Assembly (NCBI GenBank): GCA_021805205.1
Contig: JAJZFV010000044.1
Location: forward strand, 1-64,000
DNA length: 64,000 nucleotides
Direction of reading: 5' to 3'
DNA from: Actinomycetes bacterium
GTDB taxonomy: Bacteria > Actinomycetota > Acidimicrobiia > Acidimicrobiales > Acidimicrobiaceae
The notes below the pieces were generated by a model that did no database searches, was not told where the DNA came from, and saw nothing but the letters and a program-made list of their open reading frames with translations. Position numbers and translations under genes: made by a program. The first letter of the stretch is position 1; each line of letters starts with the position of its first letter. Of this stretch, positions 46,456 to 55,699 are shown in pieces.

Positions 46456-48086
46456 CCTTCTCCCCCCAACACCTCTAAAGCCTCTGAAACGCTCAACACC
46501 GGCACCGGCGCAAGCACCTTATACATTGAAGGTGCAAATAACGGACTATGGGTAAGTAGCTCACGGGTTGGCCCATGTGAAATCATGGATCCTCCGCCGA
46601 TCATTACAACGGTGTCAACAAACTTCGCGGCCACCTCAACGTCGTGAGTAGCCATTAAAATCGCGACTCCTTCGCTTTGAAGGTCGCTGAGGGCGGCCAA
46701 CAGTCGACTTTTGGCCCCATAATCAAGGCCACGGGTTGGCTCATCGAGCAAGAGGAGCGATGGCCTAGGAGATATTACGACCGCTATCGCAAGAAGTAAT
46801 CTTTCACCCTCTGAAAGATCTCGAGGATGGGCATCTCCTGGTATACCACCAGCCAATTTAGCTAGCACCGCTGCCGTGGTTCCGGTCTTCAGCTTGGCCG
46901 ACTCATCGGCTCTGCGACACTCTTCCTCAACACTCTCTCCAAACAGTAAAATACCAGGATCCTGGGGTACAAAGCCAACGGTAGAGATCCTTTGGGAACT
47001 ATCTACGGTAAAGGGATCCAATCCGCAAATCCGTAGACGTCCGGCAGCAATTGGGTCAAGACCTGCGCAGGCTCGTAGAAGCGAGCTCTTCCCCGATCCA
47101 TTTCTTCCCATAAGAATCACCGATTGGCCTCGCGAAATATCGAATGAGACCGCTTCAATTATTCTTCTTCCAAGTCGAGATATGGTTACGCCGCTTAGGG
47201 TTGCTATCGGCTCATCCAAAGTACCATTGCCAACGCCTTTTGAGTCAACCCTATTGGACCACGAATCTTGCAACCGCAAAATATCGACTCTATCGGTCAC
47301 CATCCTTCGGGCCTCTTTTACCGAAAGTGCAATTATGCCGCCGCCATAGAGCTTCGAAAACTCAACCACTGGTGGAGCAAAATCTAGAGCTACCACCATA
47401 GATCGCACATCCTTGCCACCTTCAACCACACCTCGGTCAGTTACATGGATTACCCTATCAACATAGGGAAGTACCCGCTCGAGGCGATGCTCCGCCATGA
47501 GGATCGTCGTTCCGAGATCATCAACCAAGCGCTGCAGAACAGCCATTACCTCATCGGCCGCCCCAGGATCTAATGCTGACGTAGGTTCATCGAGGATAAG
47601 TACCTTTGGCGCAACAGCCATCACCGATGCAATAGCTACACGTTGTGCTTGACCCCCGGAAAGAGTTCGAAGCGAACGCTTCCTTAAGTCAGAGATCGAT
47701 AGTAGATCGAGGCTGTCTTCAACACGTCTCCTCATAGCACCTTGCTCGTAGCCAAGATTCTCTAATACGAATGCGATTTCATCCTCGACCCGATCTGTAA
47801 CGAACTGGCTCGAAGGATCTTGGTCAACATATCCGATCAACTCTGAAAAGTCCGAGGGGCGCTTTAGGATTGGATTTAACCCAAATACGTCCACTGTACC
47901 CGAGGCTTCTCCACCGCTAAAGTGTGGCACTAGACCGTTCATAGCACGAAGAAAAGTACTCTTGCCACTCCCGGTATCACCCGCAACAAGGACAAACTCA
48001 CCATCTTTTACAACTAAATCGGGGACCGAAATCGTGGGCGACGGCGCCTTAGGGTAGCGAAATATGAAATTTGTAAATCTAATCAT
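46452..48086 (-). CDS. ECF transporter ATPase, fused A and A' domains
   Basis: A 544-residue protein with two ABC ATPase domains in one chain. Domain 1: Walker A GDTGSGKST, signature LSGGQAQR, Walker B VLILDEPTSALD. Domain 2: Walker A GRNGSGKSS, a diverged signature LSEGERLLL, Walker B LLLLDEPTRGLD. In most ECF systems the two ATPases are separate; fusion is known in actinobacteria. It overlaps EcfT by 8 bases and the S component by 4 bases, so the three are made together. Confidence 0.93.
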   Translation of the reverse strand: MIRFTNFIFRYPKAPSPTISVPDLVVKDGEFVLVAGDTGSGKSTFLRAMNGLVPHFSGGEASGTVDVFGLNPILKRPSDFSELIGYVDQDPSSQFVTDRVEDEIAFVLENLGYEQGAMRRRVEDSLDLLSISDLRKRSLRTLSGGQAQRVAIASVMAVAPKVLILDEPTSALDPGAADEVMAVLQRLVDDLGTTILMAEHRLERVLPYVDRVIHVTDRGVVEGGKDVRSMVVALDFAPPVVEFSKLYGGGIIALSVKEARRMVTDRVDILRLQDSWSNRVDSKGVGNGTLDEPIATLSGVTISRLGRRIIEAVSFDISRGQSVILMGRNGSGKSSLLRACAGLDPIAAGRLRICGLDPFTVDSSQRISTVGFVPQDPGILLFGESVEEECRRADESAKLKTGTTAAVLAKLAGGIPGDAHPRDLSEGERLLLAIAVVISPRPSLLLLDEPTRGLDYGAKSRLLAALSDLQSEGVAILMATHDVEVAAKFVDTVVMIGGGSMISHGPTRELLTHSPLFAPSMYKVLAPVPVLSVSEALEVLGGEG

Positions 48087-49170
48087 CGCTACCTACATGG
48101 TCCAAAGAGAGCGAATCAGGTGGAAGGGTGACTATCAGAGCAAGTGCAGAGATTGCAATTGCTGCGATTCCTGCCGGAGCGATTGGAATGGCACTTGGAG
48201 AAACCATTGGGATCGAAATTCCACCGAGGTGTCGAACCAACAATAGTGCGACCAATGAAGTGAGACTAGAGATCAAAGCCAACCATCCCCTCGTGGTGAT
48301 CTCTTCGGGGCGATAGCGACTTCTGCGCTTTGAACCCCTATTCGAGGCAAAGTTGATAATGAGCAAAACAAGCGAACCGACTGCGGCTCCAGATACCACT
48401 ATTCGTAGTTGCGGAAAGACGACATAGGCAATCGATGAAAAGACGAGAGCTACCAGCGCAATGTAAACTATTGGACGCAGCTTAGATCCTACGTCGCGGT
48501 GAACTCCGTAACCCCTAACCTCCATCGATGAACTCAACTTCAACGACCGCTCTAGTGAGCCCTCTAAAATTGGCAAGGCCATCTCCTTGGCGGCCCTTAC
48601 TCCCTTTATCGGTAGGCCACGAAGCTTTCTGGCCTCTTTTACACCCTCAAGCTCTATTGCGATCTCTGGCGCGAACGAGAGGGCAACCGTCAGCACCATA
48701 GCAACTTCGAAGAAGGTAGTAGGTAGCGATCGAAGCAACCGATAAGGATTCGACATCGAGTTGATAGCGCCAAAGATTAACACTAAATCGGCAAGTTGTA
48801 TACCTAATGAAATAGCTGAAACTATGGCTTGGCTCGTTACGTAACCACCAACCGATAGTGGAGATGCAAATATATGAAAGGTGATCGAGGGAATGCTAAA
48901 GATGCGACTTCCCGGAATCCTCAAACCGAAGATAATCTGAAAGACAACCCTAACTAAGACCACCCATAACGCCATCTTGAGATACATGTGAAAAGATCTG
49001 CAAAAGACGCTCTCTTCTCCCCTTGCAGATACCCCATTTACAGCAAGTACCCCGATTAAAAGAAGGAGGATCGGGTTATTGGTCAACAAAGTATCAACAG
49101 AAAGGCAGATACCCCAACCCCACCACACCAATGGATGGGTATCGGCAAATCTAATACTACTAGTGCGCAT
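48079..49170 (-). CDS. ecfT: ECF transporter transmembrane coupling protein EcfT
   Basis: A 363-residue membrane protein with several helices. The coupling helices show the two Ala/Glu-x-Arg-Gly signatures, EARKLRG (~residue 195) and SMEVRGYG (~225), which dock into the ATPase grooves. The start directly follows the DUF4430 stop (49170/49171). The ~100-residue hydrophobic C-terminus after the signature is longer than in many EcfT proteins. Confidence 0.9.
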   Translation of the reverse strand: MRTSSIRFADTHPLVWWGWGICLSVDTLLTNNPILLLLIGVLAVNGVSARGEESVFCRSFHMYLKMALWVVLVRVVFQIIFGLRIPGSRIFSIPSITFHIFASPLSVGGYVTSQAIVSAISLGIQLADLVLIFGAINSMSNPYRLLRSLPTTFFEVAMVLTVALSFAPEIAIELEGVKEARKLRGLPIKGVRAAKEMALPILEGSLERSLKLSSSMEVRGYGVHRDVGSKLRPIVYIALVALVFSSIAYVVFPQLRIVVSGAAVGSLVLLIINFASNRGSKRRSRYRPEEITTRGWLALISSLTSLVALLLVRHLGGISIPMVSPSAIPIAPAGIAAIAISALALIVTLPPDSLSLDHVGSDD

Positions 49171-50091
49171 CTATCTACGTCTCAATCTGATGTAGCCAAA
49201 GCCGCCTCCACCCAAAAGTGCAACCGCAATTAGAGCTAGAGAAAGAGTGTTGGAAGTTGGGGCTGATCCATTATTGCCCGACTTAGGCTTCGGTGTTTTA
49301 CCTTGGAAAATTGAAGATGTTGTCGAAGTAGCAGGCGCAACCTCTGAGGTTGTCGTTGACGTTGTCGATGGTTGAGTGGTCGTAGTCGATGAGTTTGAGG
49401 TCGGACTTAGTACTGATGTTGCGGTTTTGCCTTGAGCGATGGTGGTTGTCGGGGCTACGGTCGTTGTAGGGGAACTTTGGACCACCAAGGGTTGGGTCGT
49501 AGTGGTTGAACTGGTAGTTGAAGTTGAAGAATCACTCGACGTGTTAGAGACACCGGGACATATTGCCTGAAAGTTAGGTGCTATCGCAGGTGGCGTGTCA
49601 TTTGGATTTCCAGTACCATTGTACTCAAATCGCCATCCTTCAACTGCTCCAGTGACAGCTGGTATCGATGCAGGTCCAAGCTTCGCATATGTCCAATTCC
49701 CCGACGAGGTCGTCCAAAATGACCAGTATCTATATCCCCCAGGTATGGCTTGACCACAGGAAGGGGAGACCTGCGTCGTTGGATAGCCATCGATGGTACA
49801 AAGAAGGCCTGATGAAGCGAAGGTTAAATTAGATGCTCCAACCGCCTGAGTCAGAGCATCTAAGAGCGAAGAGCCTTGCGGAACCGAAACGCAGTCGGCC
49901 ACCGGTGCGCTCGGAATCGAAGGACCATTTCCAAAGTCCAAAACGATAGCTACATAAACTGAAGTAGCTGCTGTTTTGATTGCGTTCAAGGGATAACGAG
50001 ATGCAGGTCCAAAATATAGAACCAACAGGAAAAAGATGACCGCATTGGACCATATCCTCCCTGGCAGCTTGGTATCCCTGAACTTGGCCAC
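49171..50091 (-). CDS. DUF4430 surface protein (transcobalamin C-terminal-domain-like)
   Basis: A 306-residue membrane-anchored extracellular protein. An N-terminal hydrophobic segment (~12-32) is followed by a DUF4430 domain (~45-180): VPQGSSLLDALTQA, GYRYWSFW, GNWTYAKLGP and VEGWRFEYN. Animal intrinsic factor and transcobalamin end in a DUF4430 domain that closes over B12. A Ser/Thr-rich stalk of ~100 residues and a C-terminal helix plus RLRRR tail would hold it at the membrane. The GTG start overlaps the stop of the barrel gene by one base (TAGTG). Confidence 0.87.
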   Translation of the reverse strand: MAKFRDTKLPGRIWSNAVIFFLLVLYFGPASRYPLNAIKTAATSVYVAIVLDFGNGPSIPSAPVADCVSVPQGSSLLDALTQAVGASNLTFASSGLLCTIDGYPTTQVSPSCGQAIPGGYRYWSFWTTSSGNWTYAKLGPASIPAVTGAVEGWRFEYNGTGNPNDTPPAIAPNFQAICPGVSNTSSDSSTSTTSSTTTTQPLVVQSSPTTTVAPTTTIAQGKTATSVLSPTSNSSTTTTQPSTTSTTTSEVAPATSTTSSIFQGKTPKPKSGNNGSAPTSNTLSLALIAVALLGGGGFGYIRLRRR

Positions 50092-51653
50092 TAGAAGGCT
50101 CCGATTACCGCTCCGGTAGATACACCGATTCCTGGAAGCGAAGAGGTAAATGTAGCGTTACCAAAAGAGAAGACTCCACCGTCGGCAGCTACAAGGTCGT
50201 AACCCTTGCCATCTGGAGTTGCAAATCCAGAGACGATTGGCTTGTTCAAAGTCTTGCCACCAAGTGAACCTTGGAAGGTGGCGTCACCGAAGGCGAAGAC
50301 TCCACCGTCGGCTGCTACTAGGTAGTAACCCTTGCCATCTGGGGTAGAAAAGCCAGAGACGATTGGTGCATTCAAGCTCTTGCCACCAAGTGAACCTTGG
50401 AAGGTGGCGTCACCGAAGGCGAAGACTCCACCGTCGGCTGCTACTAGGTAGTAACCCTTGCCATCTGGGGTAGAAAAGCCAGAGACGATTGGCTTGTTGA
50501 GGTTACCGTTTATACCTCCGTTGTAGGAGGAGGTTCCAAATGCGTAGACGCTACCACTCGAAGTAACAACTGAGTAGCCGGAGTTAGAGGGTGTGAAAAC
50601 TCCATAGTTGGGTGCTCCGAGTTGACCCAAAACCGCCTGGACCGTAGCTAGGAGCGACGGCGACCCTTGAAAGTTAAACTCGCCAAAGCTGGAACCAGTT
50701 GTTGTAATTTGCTGGCTGTTTAGGAATGAGAGAGGATTGGCGCCACCCACGGTGAACTGGGCACTAGATGGGCTAATCCCCATAGCGGTCAATGCTTGAA
50801 TGACCAAGGCAGTCGAGTCGGGGTCGCTGTTAGCGCTACCGAGGCTATTTCCGACGTTTGCATAGTAGCCAAAGCCACCGTCACTATCTTGTCCAGTCGC
50901 GAAGTAGTTGACAGCGAGGCTACGAGCGGCTGGGGTCAACGCGCCCTGTGCGACCAAACCTTCAATTGCTACAGCGGTCGTGTTGGTATCAGGTCCAGCA
51001 AAGTTTGCAGGAGTTCCACTACAAGCACCGGCAGCATTTGACTGAAATACAAAGCCACCGTTTGAACATTGCTGTGGTTGAAGCCAAGCTATTGCAGCTT
51101 GAACCTGAGCTCCGCTGGTCACACCAGCATAGGCAAGTGCCGATAGAGCCAAACCTTGATCGTATGCTCCAGCGTCATAGTTGGCAAGTTCAGTCTCGGA
51201 TCCGAACATACCGCTATCGACCCCCGAGGTCTGCTGCGTCGCAAGAAGGCGACTAATCAAGTTGACACCACCAAAGTTGGTAGGATCTAGACCCAATGCG
51301 CGTACCGCGATGATCACGTTGGCTAGTTGTCCTGGGCCATCTCCGTATGGAGTGACAACATAGGAATTTAGATTGGCCGCAATGTAGTTCAATGACTGAT
51401 GGGCAAGCCTTAGATAAGTATTTGTCGCCGCAAAGTCAATATCGCTCGCAAGAGTGTCCGAGTAGTCAACTGTGCCACCAGAACCTGTTATGTATCCACT
51501 TGCATTGAATTGACTGGCCAAGTAGCTAGTGGCATTTCGTGCCATAAGCATTTCATTTGGTGATGTTGAAGCGCTGGCACTCGAACCAAAAAAGGCAACC
51601 GGTGCAACAGCAATTATTGATCCCGCGAACAAGCGGGTGAGGTTCTTCCTCAT
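50091..51653 (-). CDS. Alpha/alpha-barrel surface protein with 42-residue C-terminal repeats
   Basis: A 520-residue exported protein. The signal peptide ends near residue 28 (SSASAS). Residues ~30-345 are a prenyltransferase/squalene-cyclase-like alpha/alpha barrel with repeated QxSxGGF-type turns (NGGFVF, DGGFGYY, SALAYAG), as in the N-terminal domain of intrinsic factor and transcobalamin. Residues 359-520 are four repeats of ~42 residues (GYYLVAADGGVFAFGDA, GSLGG, PIVSGFSTPDGK), probably a beta-propeller-like or wall-binding module. No membrane anchor is seen at the C-terminus. It is the first gene behind the cobalamin riboswitch and would capture the vitamin with the DUF4430 protein. Confidence 0.87.
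   Translation of the reverse strand: MRKNLTRLFAGSIIAVAPVAFFGSSASASTSPNEMLMARNATSYLASQFNASGYITGSGGTVDYSDTLASDIDFAATNTYLRLAHQSLNYIAANLNSYVVTPYGDGPGQLANVIIAVRALGLDPTNFGGVNLISRLLATQQTSGVDSGMFGSETELANYDAGAYDQGLALSALAYAGVTSGAQVQAAIAWLQPQQCSNGGFVFQSNAAGACSGTPANFAGPDTNTTAVAIEGLVAQGALTPAARSLAVNYFATGQDSDGGFGYYANVGNSLGSANSDPDSTALVIQALTAMGISPSSAQFTVGGANPLSFLNSQQITTTGSSFGEFNFQGSPSLLATVQAVLGQLGAPNYGVFTPSNSGYSVVTSSGSVYAFGTSSYNGGINGNLNKPIVSGFSTPDGKGYYLVAADGGVFAFGDATFQGSLGGKSLNAPIVSGFSTPDGKGYYLVAADGGVFAFGDATFQGSLGGKTLNKPIVSGFATPDGKGYDLVAADGGVFSFGNATFTSSLPGIGVSTGAVIGAF
50094..50579. repeat. Tandem 126-bp coding repeats
   Basis: Four units encode the C-terminal repeats of the barrel protein: 50457-50579, 50331-50456, 50205-50330 and a shorter 50094-50204. 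The two middle units are nearly identical over more than 100 bases, which suggests recent duplication or homogenisation. Confidence 0.88.
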
Positions 51654-51739
51654 TGACTTTATCTCCTAGTCATGGAGCGAAATACAATGAGGCGATGCCA
51701 CACTGAATCCGCTCCCGTGTCTCGACGGTATGGGGATGA

Positions 51740-51850
51740 ATTACAATAGTGGGCATCCCGACTCATCACCGAAGCGATACACGGTTGCGGACCAGCGTCG
51801 GGTTCTCACCGACTTCCCCCACAATTGTCAAACAACAACACTCACATTAG
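51740..51850 (-). ncRNA. Cobalamin riboswitch
   Basis: On the minus strand the leader of the B12 operon contains the conserved blocks GGGGGAAGTCGGTGAGAA, CCCGACGCTGGTCCGCAACC (B12-box region) and GATGAGTCGGGATGCCCA. Order and spacing are those of cobalamin riboswitches. The edges given are approximate. The aptamer begins about 200 bases upstream of the start codon; the ~85 bases between it and the gene hold the expression platform and end with AGGAG before the ATG at 51653. It should shut off the operon when cobalamin is plentiful. Confidence 0.92.
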
Positions 51851-51958
51851 GCGCTAACTACTTCTGAGCAATTCGTTTTGACCAAAATACAAACTTTTAT
51901 TCCGGTTAGGGAATAACCGAAATTTTCGGATTGAAGGGAAAAGAGTTATTATCGCGCC

Positions 51959-52456
51959 CTATTCCATCGCAGAAAAAACTCGTTGGTAGGAGGAGTCGAG
52001 GGACTCTGGTAGCACTCGAGTATTGGCCACCGATGTCATGAAATTGGTATCGCCTATCCAGCGCGGCACCACGTGGAAGTGAATGTGGGCCGCTATCGCA
52101 GCTCCACCGGCCTTTCCGATATTTGCGCCCAGATTAAATCCGTCGGGGTTGTAAGCTCTCTTTATCGCAGCCACTACTCGGCGGGTCAGGGCCAAATTCT
52201 CCTTGACAACCGCGTCCCCTAGTGAAAGATAATCCCCCTCGTGTGAATAGGGAACTACCATAATGTGGGCAGGTGCATATGGAAATGCGTTCATCACCAC
52301 ATAATTGAGGTCTCCCTTATATAGGACGTGGGTCTCTACCCCGACATTCAATCTTCCGAGGGTGCACAAGATACACTCCTCTTTCGTTGACGGAATCGAT
52401 TCAACGAATTCGTTTCTCCACCCAGCCCACATTTGGTCAAGGGACACATCAATCAT
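51959..52456 (-). CDS. HIT-family nucleotide hydrolase/transferase
   Basis: A 165-residue protein with the HIT motif HIHFHVVPRW (His124, His126, His128) and an N-terminal Cys pair, Cys28-x2-Cys31, which binds zinc with His residues in related actinobacterial proteins. HIT proteins cleave or transfer nucleotidyl groups (Ap4A, adenylated compounds). This type resembles the AP4A-phosphorylase-like HIT proteins of actinobacteria. It follows mshC by 93 bases on the same strand. In mycobacteria a HIT protein lies between thrS and pgsA. Confidence 0.9.
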   Translation of the reverse strand: MIDVSLDQMWAGWRNEFVESIPSTKEECILCTLGRLNVGVETHVLYKGDLNYVVMNAFPYAPAHIMVVPYSHEGDYLSLGDAVVKENLALTRRVVAAIKRAYNPDGFNLGANIGKAGGAAIAAHIHFHVVPRWIGDTNFMTSVANTRVLPESLDSSYQRVFSAME

Positions 52457-52549
52457 CCTCTCGGTGGCCGCTCCAGCAAATCTGGACCAAAACGGCTATT
52501 TTTTGCTTCACGTACTTAGGTCCGAACAAATTAGAGGTGAGGCCTATGG

Positions 52550-53677
52550 CTATCGGATATCGATTCCAACGAGCTTGGCCGCTTCTGTTACGTCAAAACC
52601 ATTTGATGAAGCATCGTCAAGAATTGATAAAACGCTCGGCGTATCGAGATCCAAGGTGAGAACATCCTTGACTGAACGCACAATCGCGCCGTCAGAGTTA
52701 GAACCTATGGATTTGCGCCAATTACCAACTCTGGTTCGAGCACCATTCAAAATCTCGTCATTCCACTCCCAGTGGCTCCGATAGTGGTTTGCCATAAGTG
52801 CAGCACGAACGACTGGAACATCCTCGGTTTTGAGTAAGTCCCCAACGAATACAAGATTTCCAAGAGACTTGCTCATCTTTGAGCCATCGAGATAAACCAT
52901 ACCAACGTGCATCCAGATATCTACGAAATCTTCCTTGGTAGCGCACTTAGATTGGGCCGCTTCACACTCGTGGTGGGGAAAGATAAGGTCGTATCCACCA
53001 CCGTGGATATCTATTGAGGTCCCCAGCTCCCGAAGCGCAAGGGCAGAGCACTCTATATGCCAGCCGGGACGTCCAGGTCCAAATCGTGAATCCCAAGCCG
53101 GTTCGTCAGAGAGGGATGGCTGCCACAATACAAAGTCAAGGGGATCTTTCTTATTCGGATCGTCGACATTGCCTCCTCGCTCTCTGGCTGCTTCAAGCAT
53201 TTCATCTCGAGTCATATGCGAAATAGACCCGAAGTCGTCGCATTTAGAGACATCAAAGTAGACAGCGCCGCCCTTTTGATAGGCATATCCAGCGTCCAAT
53301 ATCTCTTCGATCATCAAAAGAATCTCCGGGATGGCCGAAGTTGCTCTTGGCTCAGAGTCCGGAGCGAGAAGGCCAAGAGCGCCCATATCGCGATCGAATC
53401 GTGCCACCTCACTCGCAGCTAGGTCAAGATAGTGGACCCCAAGCGAACGGGCTTTTCCGAGGATCGAATCGTCAACATCTGTTATATTTCGTACCCACTT
53501 GACCTTGTGACCATCGGAGCGCAACACCCTCGAAAGCAGGTCGAAATTCAAAAAAACCGCTGCATGTCCTAGGTGGGCGGCGTCATATGGAGTTATGCCA
53601 CAGCTGTACATGGTAACCGTGTCGCCCTTTGGAGCAACCTCTTTCAGTGCGCGGGACGCGCTATCGTAAAGCTTCAA
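52550..53677 (-). CDS. mshC: Cysteine:glucosaminyl-inositol ligase MshC
   Basis: ATP-dependent ligase that joins cysteine to GlcN-inositol in mycothiol synthesis. It is a shortened cysteinyl-tRNA synthetase relative: 375 residues with no tRNA-binding C-terminus. YSCGITPYDAAHLGHA gives the zinc Cys26 and HIGH motif (35-38). WHIECSA and HHECEAAQSK supply further zinc ligands, and KMSKS is present near 285. The GITPYD signature separates MshC from CysRS. The gene lies three bases after npdG and is a good sign of an actinobacterial host. Confidence 0.92.
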   Translation of the reverse strand: MKLYDSASRALKEVAPKGDTVTMYSCGITPYDAAHLGHAAVFLNFDLLSRVLRSDGHKVKWVRNITDVDDSILGKARSLGVHYLDLAASEVARFDRDMGALGLLAPDSEPRATSAIPEILLMIEEILDAGYAYQKGGAVYFDVSKCDDFGSISHMTRDEMLEAARERGGNVDDPNKKDPLDFVLWQPSLSDEPAWDSRFGPGRPGWHIECSALALRELGTSIDIHGGGYDLIFPHHECEAAQSKCATKEDFVDIWMHVGMVYLDGSKMSKSLGNLVFVGDLLKTEDVPVVRAALMANHYRSHWEWNDEILNGARTRVGNWRKSIGSNSDGAIVRSVKDVLTLDLDTPSVLSILDDASSNGFDVTEAAKLVGIDIR

Positions 53678-53680
53678 CTC

Positions 53681-54340
53681 TTACTTTTCCAATCCTGACA
53701 GTCTTATCGAACTTCTTGTCTTGTACTTTATATTGATATTTATCAAGACCGCCGTCATGGATTCAATTGCACCTGCGGATACGTTGGTTCCGGCGTCGAT
53801 TCCCCGCGCGCCAGGAATTTGATCGATCAAAGCTACTACTGCTTCGCGGGCCTCCTTGTGATCCGAGACCACCATAATGTCGCAGTCAAGGCCGTGATGG
53901 ATCTCTCCCAGCTCCTTGGCGGGGGCGTGGTGAAATGCACCCACCACCTTAGAGGTTGGTAGAGCGGCTTGAATTTGAGCTGTCACCGAACCTCGTGGAG
54001 GAAGGTAGGGGTGGAGGCTCGGGCCGACCTTGAGGAGGGCATTTACCATCGAGATCACGATCTTCCCATCGAGCGATGCCTTCAACGGCCGGATGGTTGC
54101 TTCTGCTCCTTCCCAAGGAGTCGCAACGACTACGATGTCACAGCTAGCAGCTTCTTCATTAGAACCTCCAACCACAAGGCCCTGCAACTCTTGGTACTCC
54201 CCACAGACCTCAGCTACCTTTTCAATGGCTCGTGATTTATCCCTCGATCCCAAGGTAACTTGGTGGCCAATCTTTGCGAATCGCTTTCCAAGAGCCACAC
54301 CTGCCGGTCCGGTTCCGCCTAAAACTCCGATCGTCTCCAC
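53681..54340 (-). CDS. npdG: F420H2:NADP oxidoreductase
   Basis: A 219-residue Rossmann protein that exchanges hydride between coenzyme F420 and NADP. The nucleotide loop is GVLGGTGPAGVALGKRFAKIGHQV and the NADP phosphate is likely held by GSRDKSRA. VVVATPW, VISMVNAL and VVGAFHHAPAKEL match the family. It indicates an F420-using organism. It is divergent from fabI (100-base gap) and runs into mshC after three bases. Confidence 0.88.
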   Translation of the reverse strand: METIGVLGGTGPAGVALGKRFAKIGHQVTLGSRDKSRAIEKVAEVCGEYQELQGLVVGGSNEEAASCDIVVVATPWEGAEATIRPLKASLDGKIVISMVNALLKVGPSLHPYLPPRGSVTAQIQAALPTSKVVGAFHHAPAKELGEIHHGLDCDIMVVSDHKEAREAVVALIDQIPGARGIDAGTNVSAGAIESMTAVLININIKYKTRSSIRLSGLEK

Positions 54341-54439
54341 CTATGACCTCCAATGCCACCTTCGAAACTATGATGTTGCAAGGTAGAACAGCACCTTAGA
54401 GCAACGTTTTATTGCAAATCTAGACACGCAGGAGGAAAA

Positions 54440-55213
54440 GTGGGCATTCTCGAGGGAAAGAAGATCTTAGTAACAGGAATTCTCAATGATGCCTCACTCG
54501 CGTACGCCACCGCCAAGGAGATCCTTGCCGAGGGCGGCGAGATAATCGTTACTGGATTTGGACGCGGAATGTCCATTACATCCCGAGTAGTAAAAAGACT
54601 CGATCCAACCATCGAAGTTTTGGAGTTGGACGTTGCAAATAATGATCACTTCACCCAGCTAGCCACATCTATCGAAAGCTCTCACGGTCGCCTCGATGGC
54701 GTACTTCACGCAATTGGATTTGCGCCAGCTGCGTGCCTCGATCCATCTATGTTCGTTGCACAATGGGAAGATGTTGCCACTGCAGTACAGATTTCGGCCT
54801 ATTCACTTGCGCCTATGATAAGCCACCTAACGCCACTTTTGAAGCGGGGTACTTCTCCATCGGTTGTAGCACTTGACTTCGACGCCTCACAGGCATGGCC
54901 TGGTTACAACTGGATGGGCGTTGCAAAGGCTGCTCTTGAGTCTCTTAATCGTTACATGGCCCGAGAAGCAGGCAAGGACGGAATTAGGGTTAATCTAATA
55001 TCAGCAGGTCCAATTCGAACCATTGCCGCCAAAAGTGTCGGCGGCTTCTCCGACTTCGAGGAGGTGTGGGCAAATCGCGCGCCACTTGGCTGGACTGTTA
55101 CAGACCCAACGCCCGTAGCTAAGTCAACCGTAGCACTTCTAAGCGACTTTTTCCCCTCCACCACGGGCGAGATTATTCACGTCGACGGCGGTTTTCACGC
55201 CGTTGGAGCGTAG
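54440..55213 (+). CDS. fabI: Enoyl-ACP reductase, InhA-like
   Basis: A 257-residue short-chain dehydrogenase that completes the fatty acid elongation cycle using NADH. The NAD loop GILNDASLAYATAKE, catalytic Tyr156 and Lys163 in GYNWMGVAKAALES, and AGPIRT are close to mycobacterial InhA. The GTG start is preceded by AGGAGG four bases upstream, the best ribosome binding site in the window. It stands alone rather than beside fabG. Its stop abuts that of the convergent gene. Confidence 0.92.
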   Translation: MGILEGKKILVTGILNDASLAYATAKEILAEGGEIIVTGFGRGMSITSRVVKRLDPTIEVLELDVANNDHFTQLATSIESSHGRLDGVLHAIGFAPAACLDPSMFVAQWEDVATAVQISAYSLAPMISHLTPLLKRGTSPSVVALDFDASQAWPGYNWMGVAKAALESLNRYMAREAGKDGIRVNLISAGPIRTIAAKSVGGFSDFEEVWANRAPLGWTVTDPTPVAKSTVALLSDFFPSTTGEIIHVDGGFHAVGA

Positions 55214-55699
55214 TTAGTCCGACTCTCTGCTGAATCGATCGGCGACACGCCCAAGGAAGTTGCGGACGGTCGATTCAGCCATCCTGTGCATCACCATCTT
55301 GTCCATGCGCTCGCCCAAAACTCCAAGTGGAGCTCGGTAGCTTCCCCTCAATGAGACACGAACGTTACCTGGATCACTCTCAGTAAATTCCAGCTCACCC
55401 TCGAGCCTCGGAAACATATATGAAGCCGAAATAGGTGCCCAACAAATAGGAACCAAGATCGATCCACGGACCCTTCTGACTTCTCCCACTTGAACTTCAA
55501 CTGTCTTTTTGGGAAGTGACCTTGGTCCGACCTTCGTTACCAGAGCGTCACCGGCGGTTAGAGCTGCACCGATCAAAAGCTCAATATTAGAGTCCACTAC
55601 CTTATCAACATCGACCAACTTAGCTTCAAGGTAGGCAAAGTCGTAAACAAACGTCGCCGACCCTTCAAGCTCTTCGGTCTCCTCGTATCCCGCCAACAC
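55214..55699 (-). CDS. SRPBCC-like small protein
   Basis: A 161-residue protein without signal peptide. The pattern of strands followed by a long C-terminal amphipathic helix (MDKMVMHRMAESTVRNFLGRVADRF) and the segment LEGELEFTESDPGNVRVSLRGSY resemble the SRPBCC/START-like fold, whose members bind lipids or other hydrophobic ligands. The assignment is by shape, not by a diagnostic motif. It is convergent with fabI with no base between the stop codons. Confidence 0.6.
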   Translation of the reverse strand: MLAGYEETEELEGSATFVYDFAYLEAKLVDVDKVVDSNIELLIGAALTAGDALVTKVGPRSLPKKTVEVQVGEVRRVRGSILVPICWAPISASYMFPRLEGELEFTESDPGNVRVSLRGSYRAPLGVLGERMDKMVMHRMAESTVRNFLGRVADRFSRESD

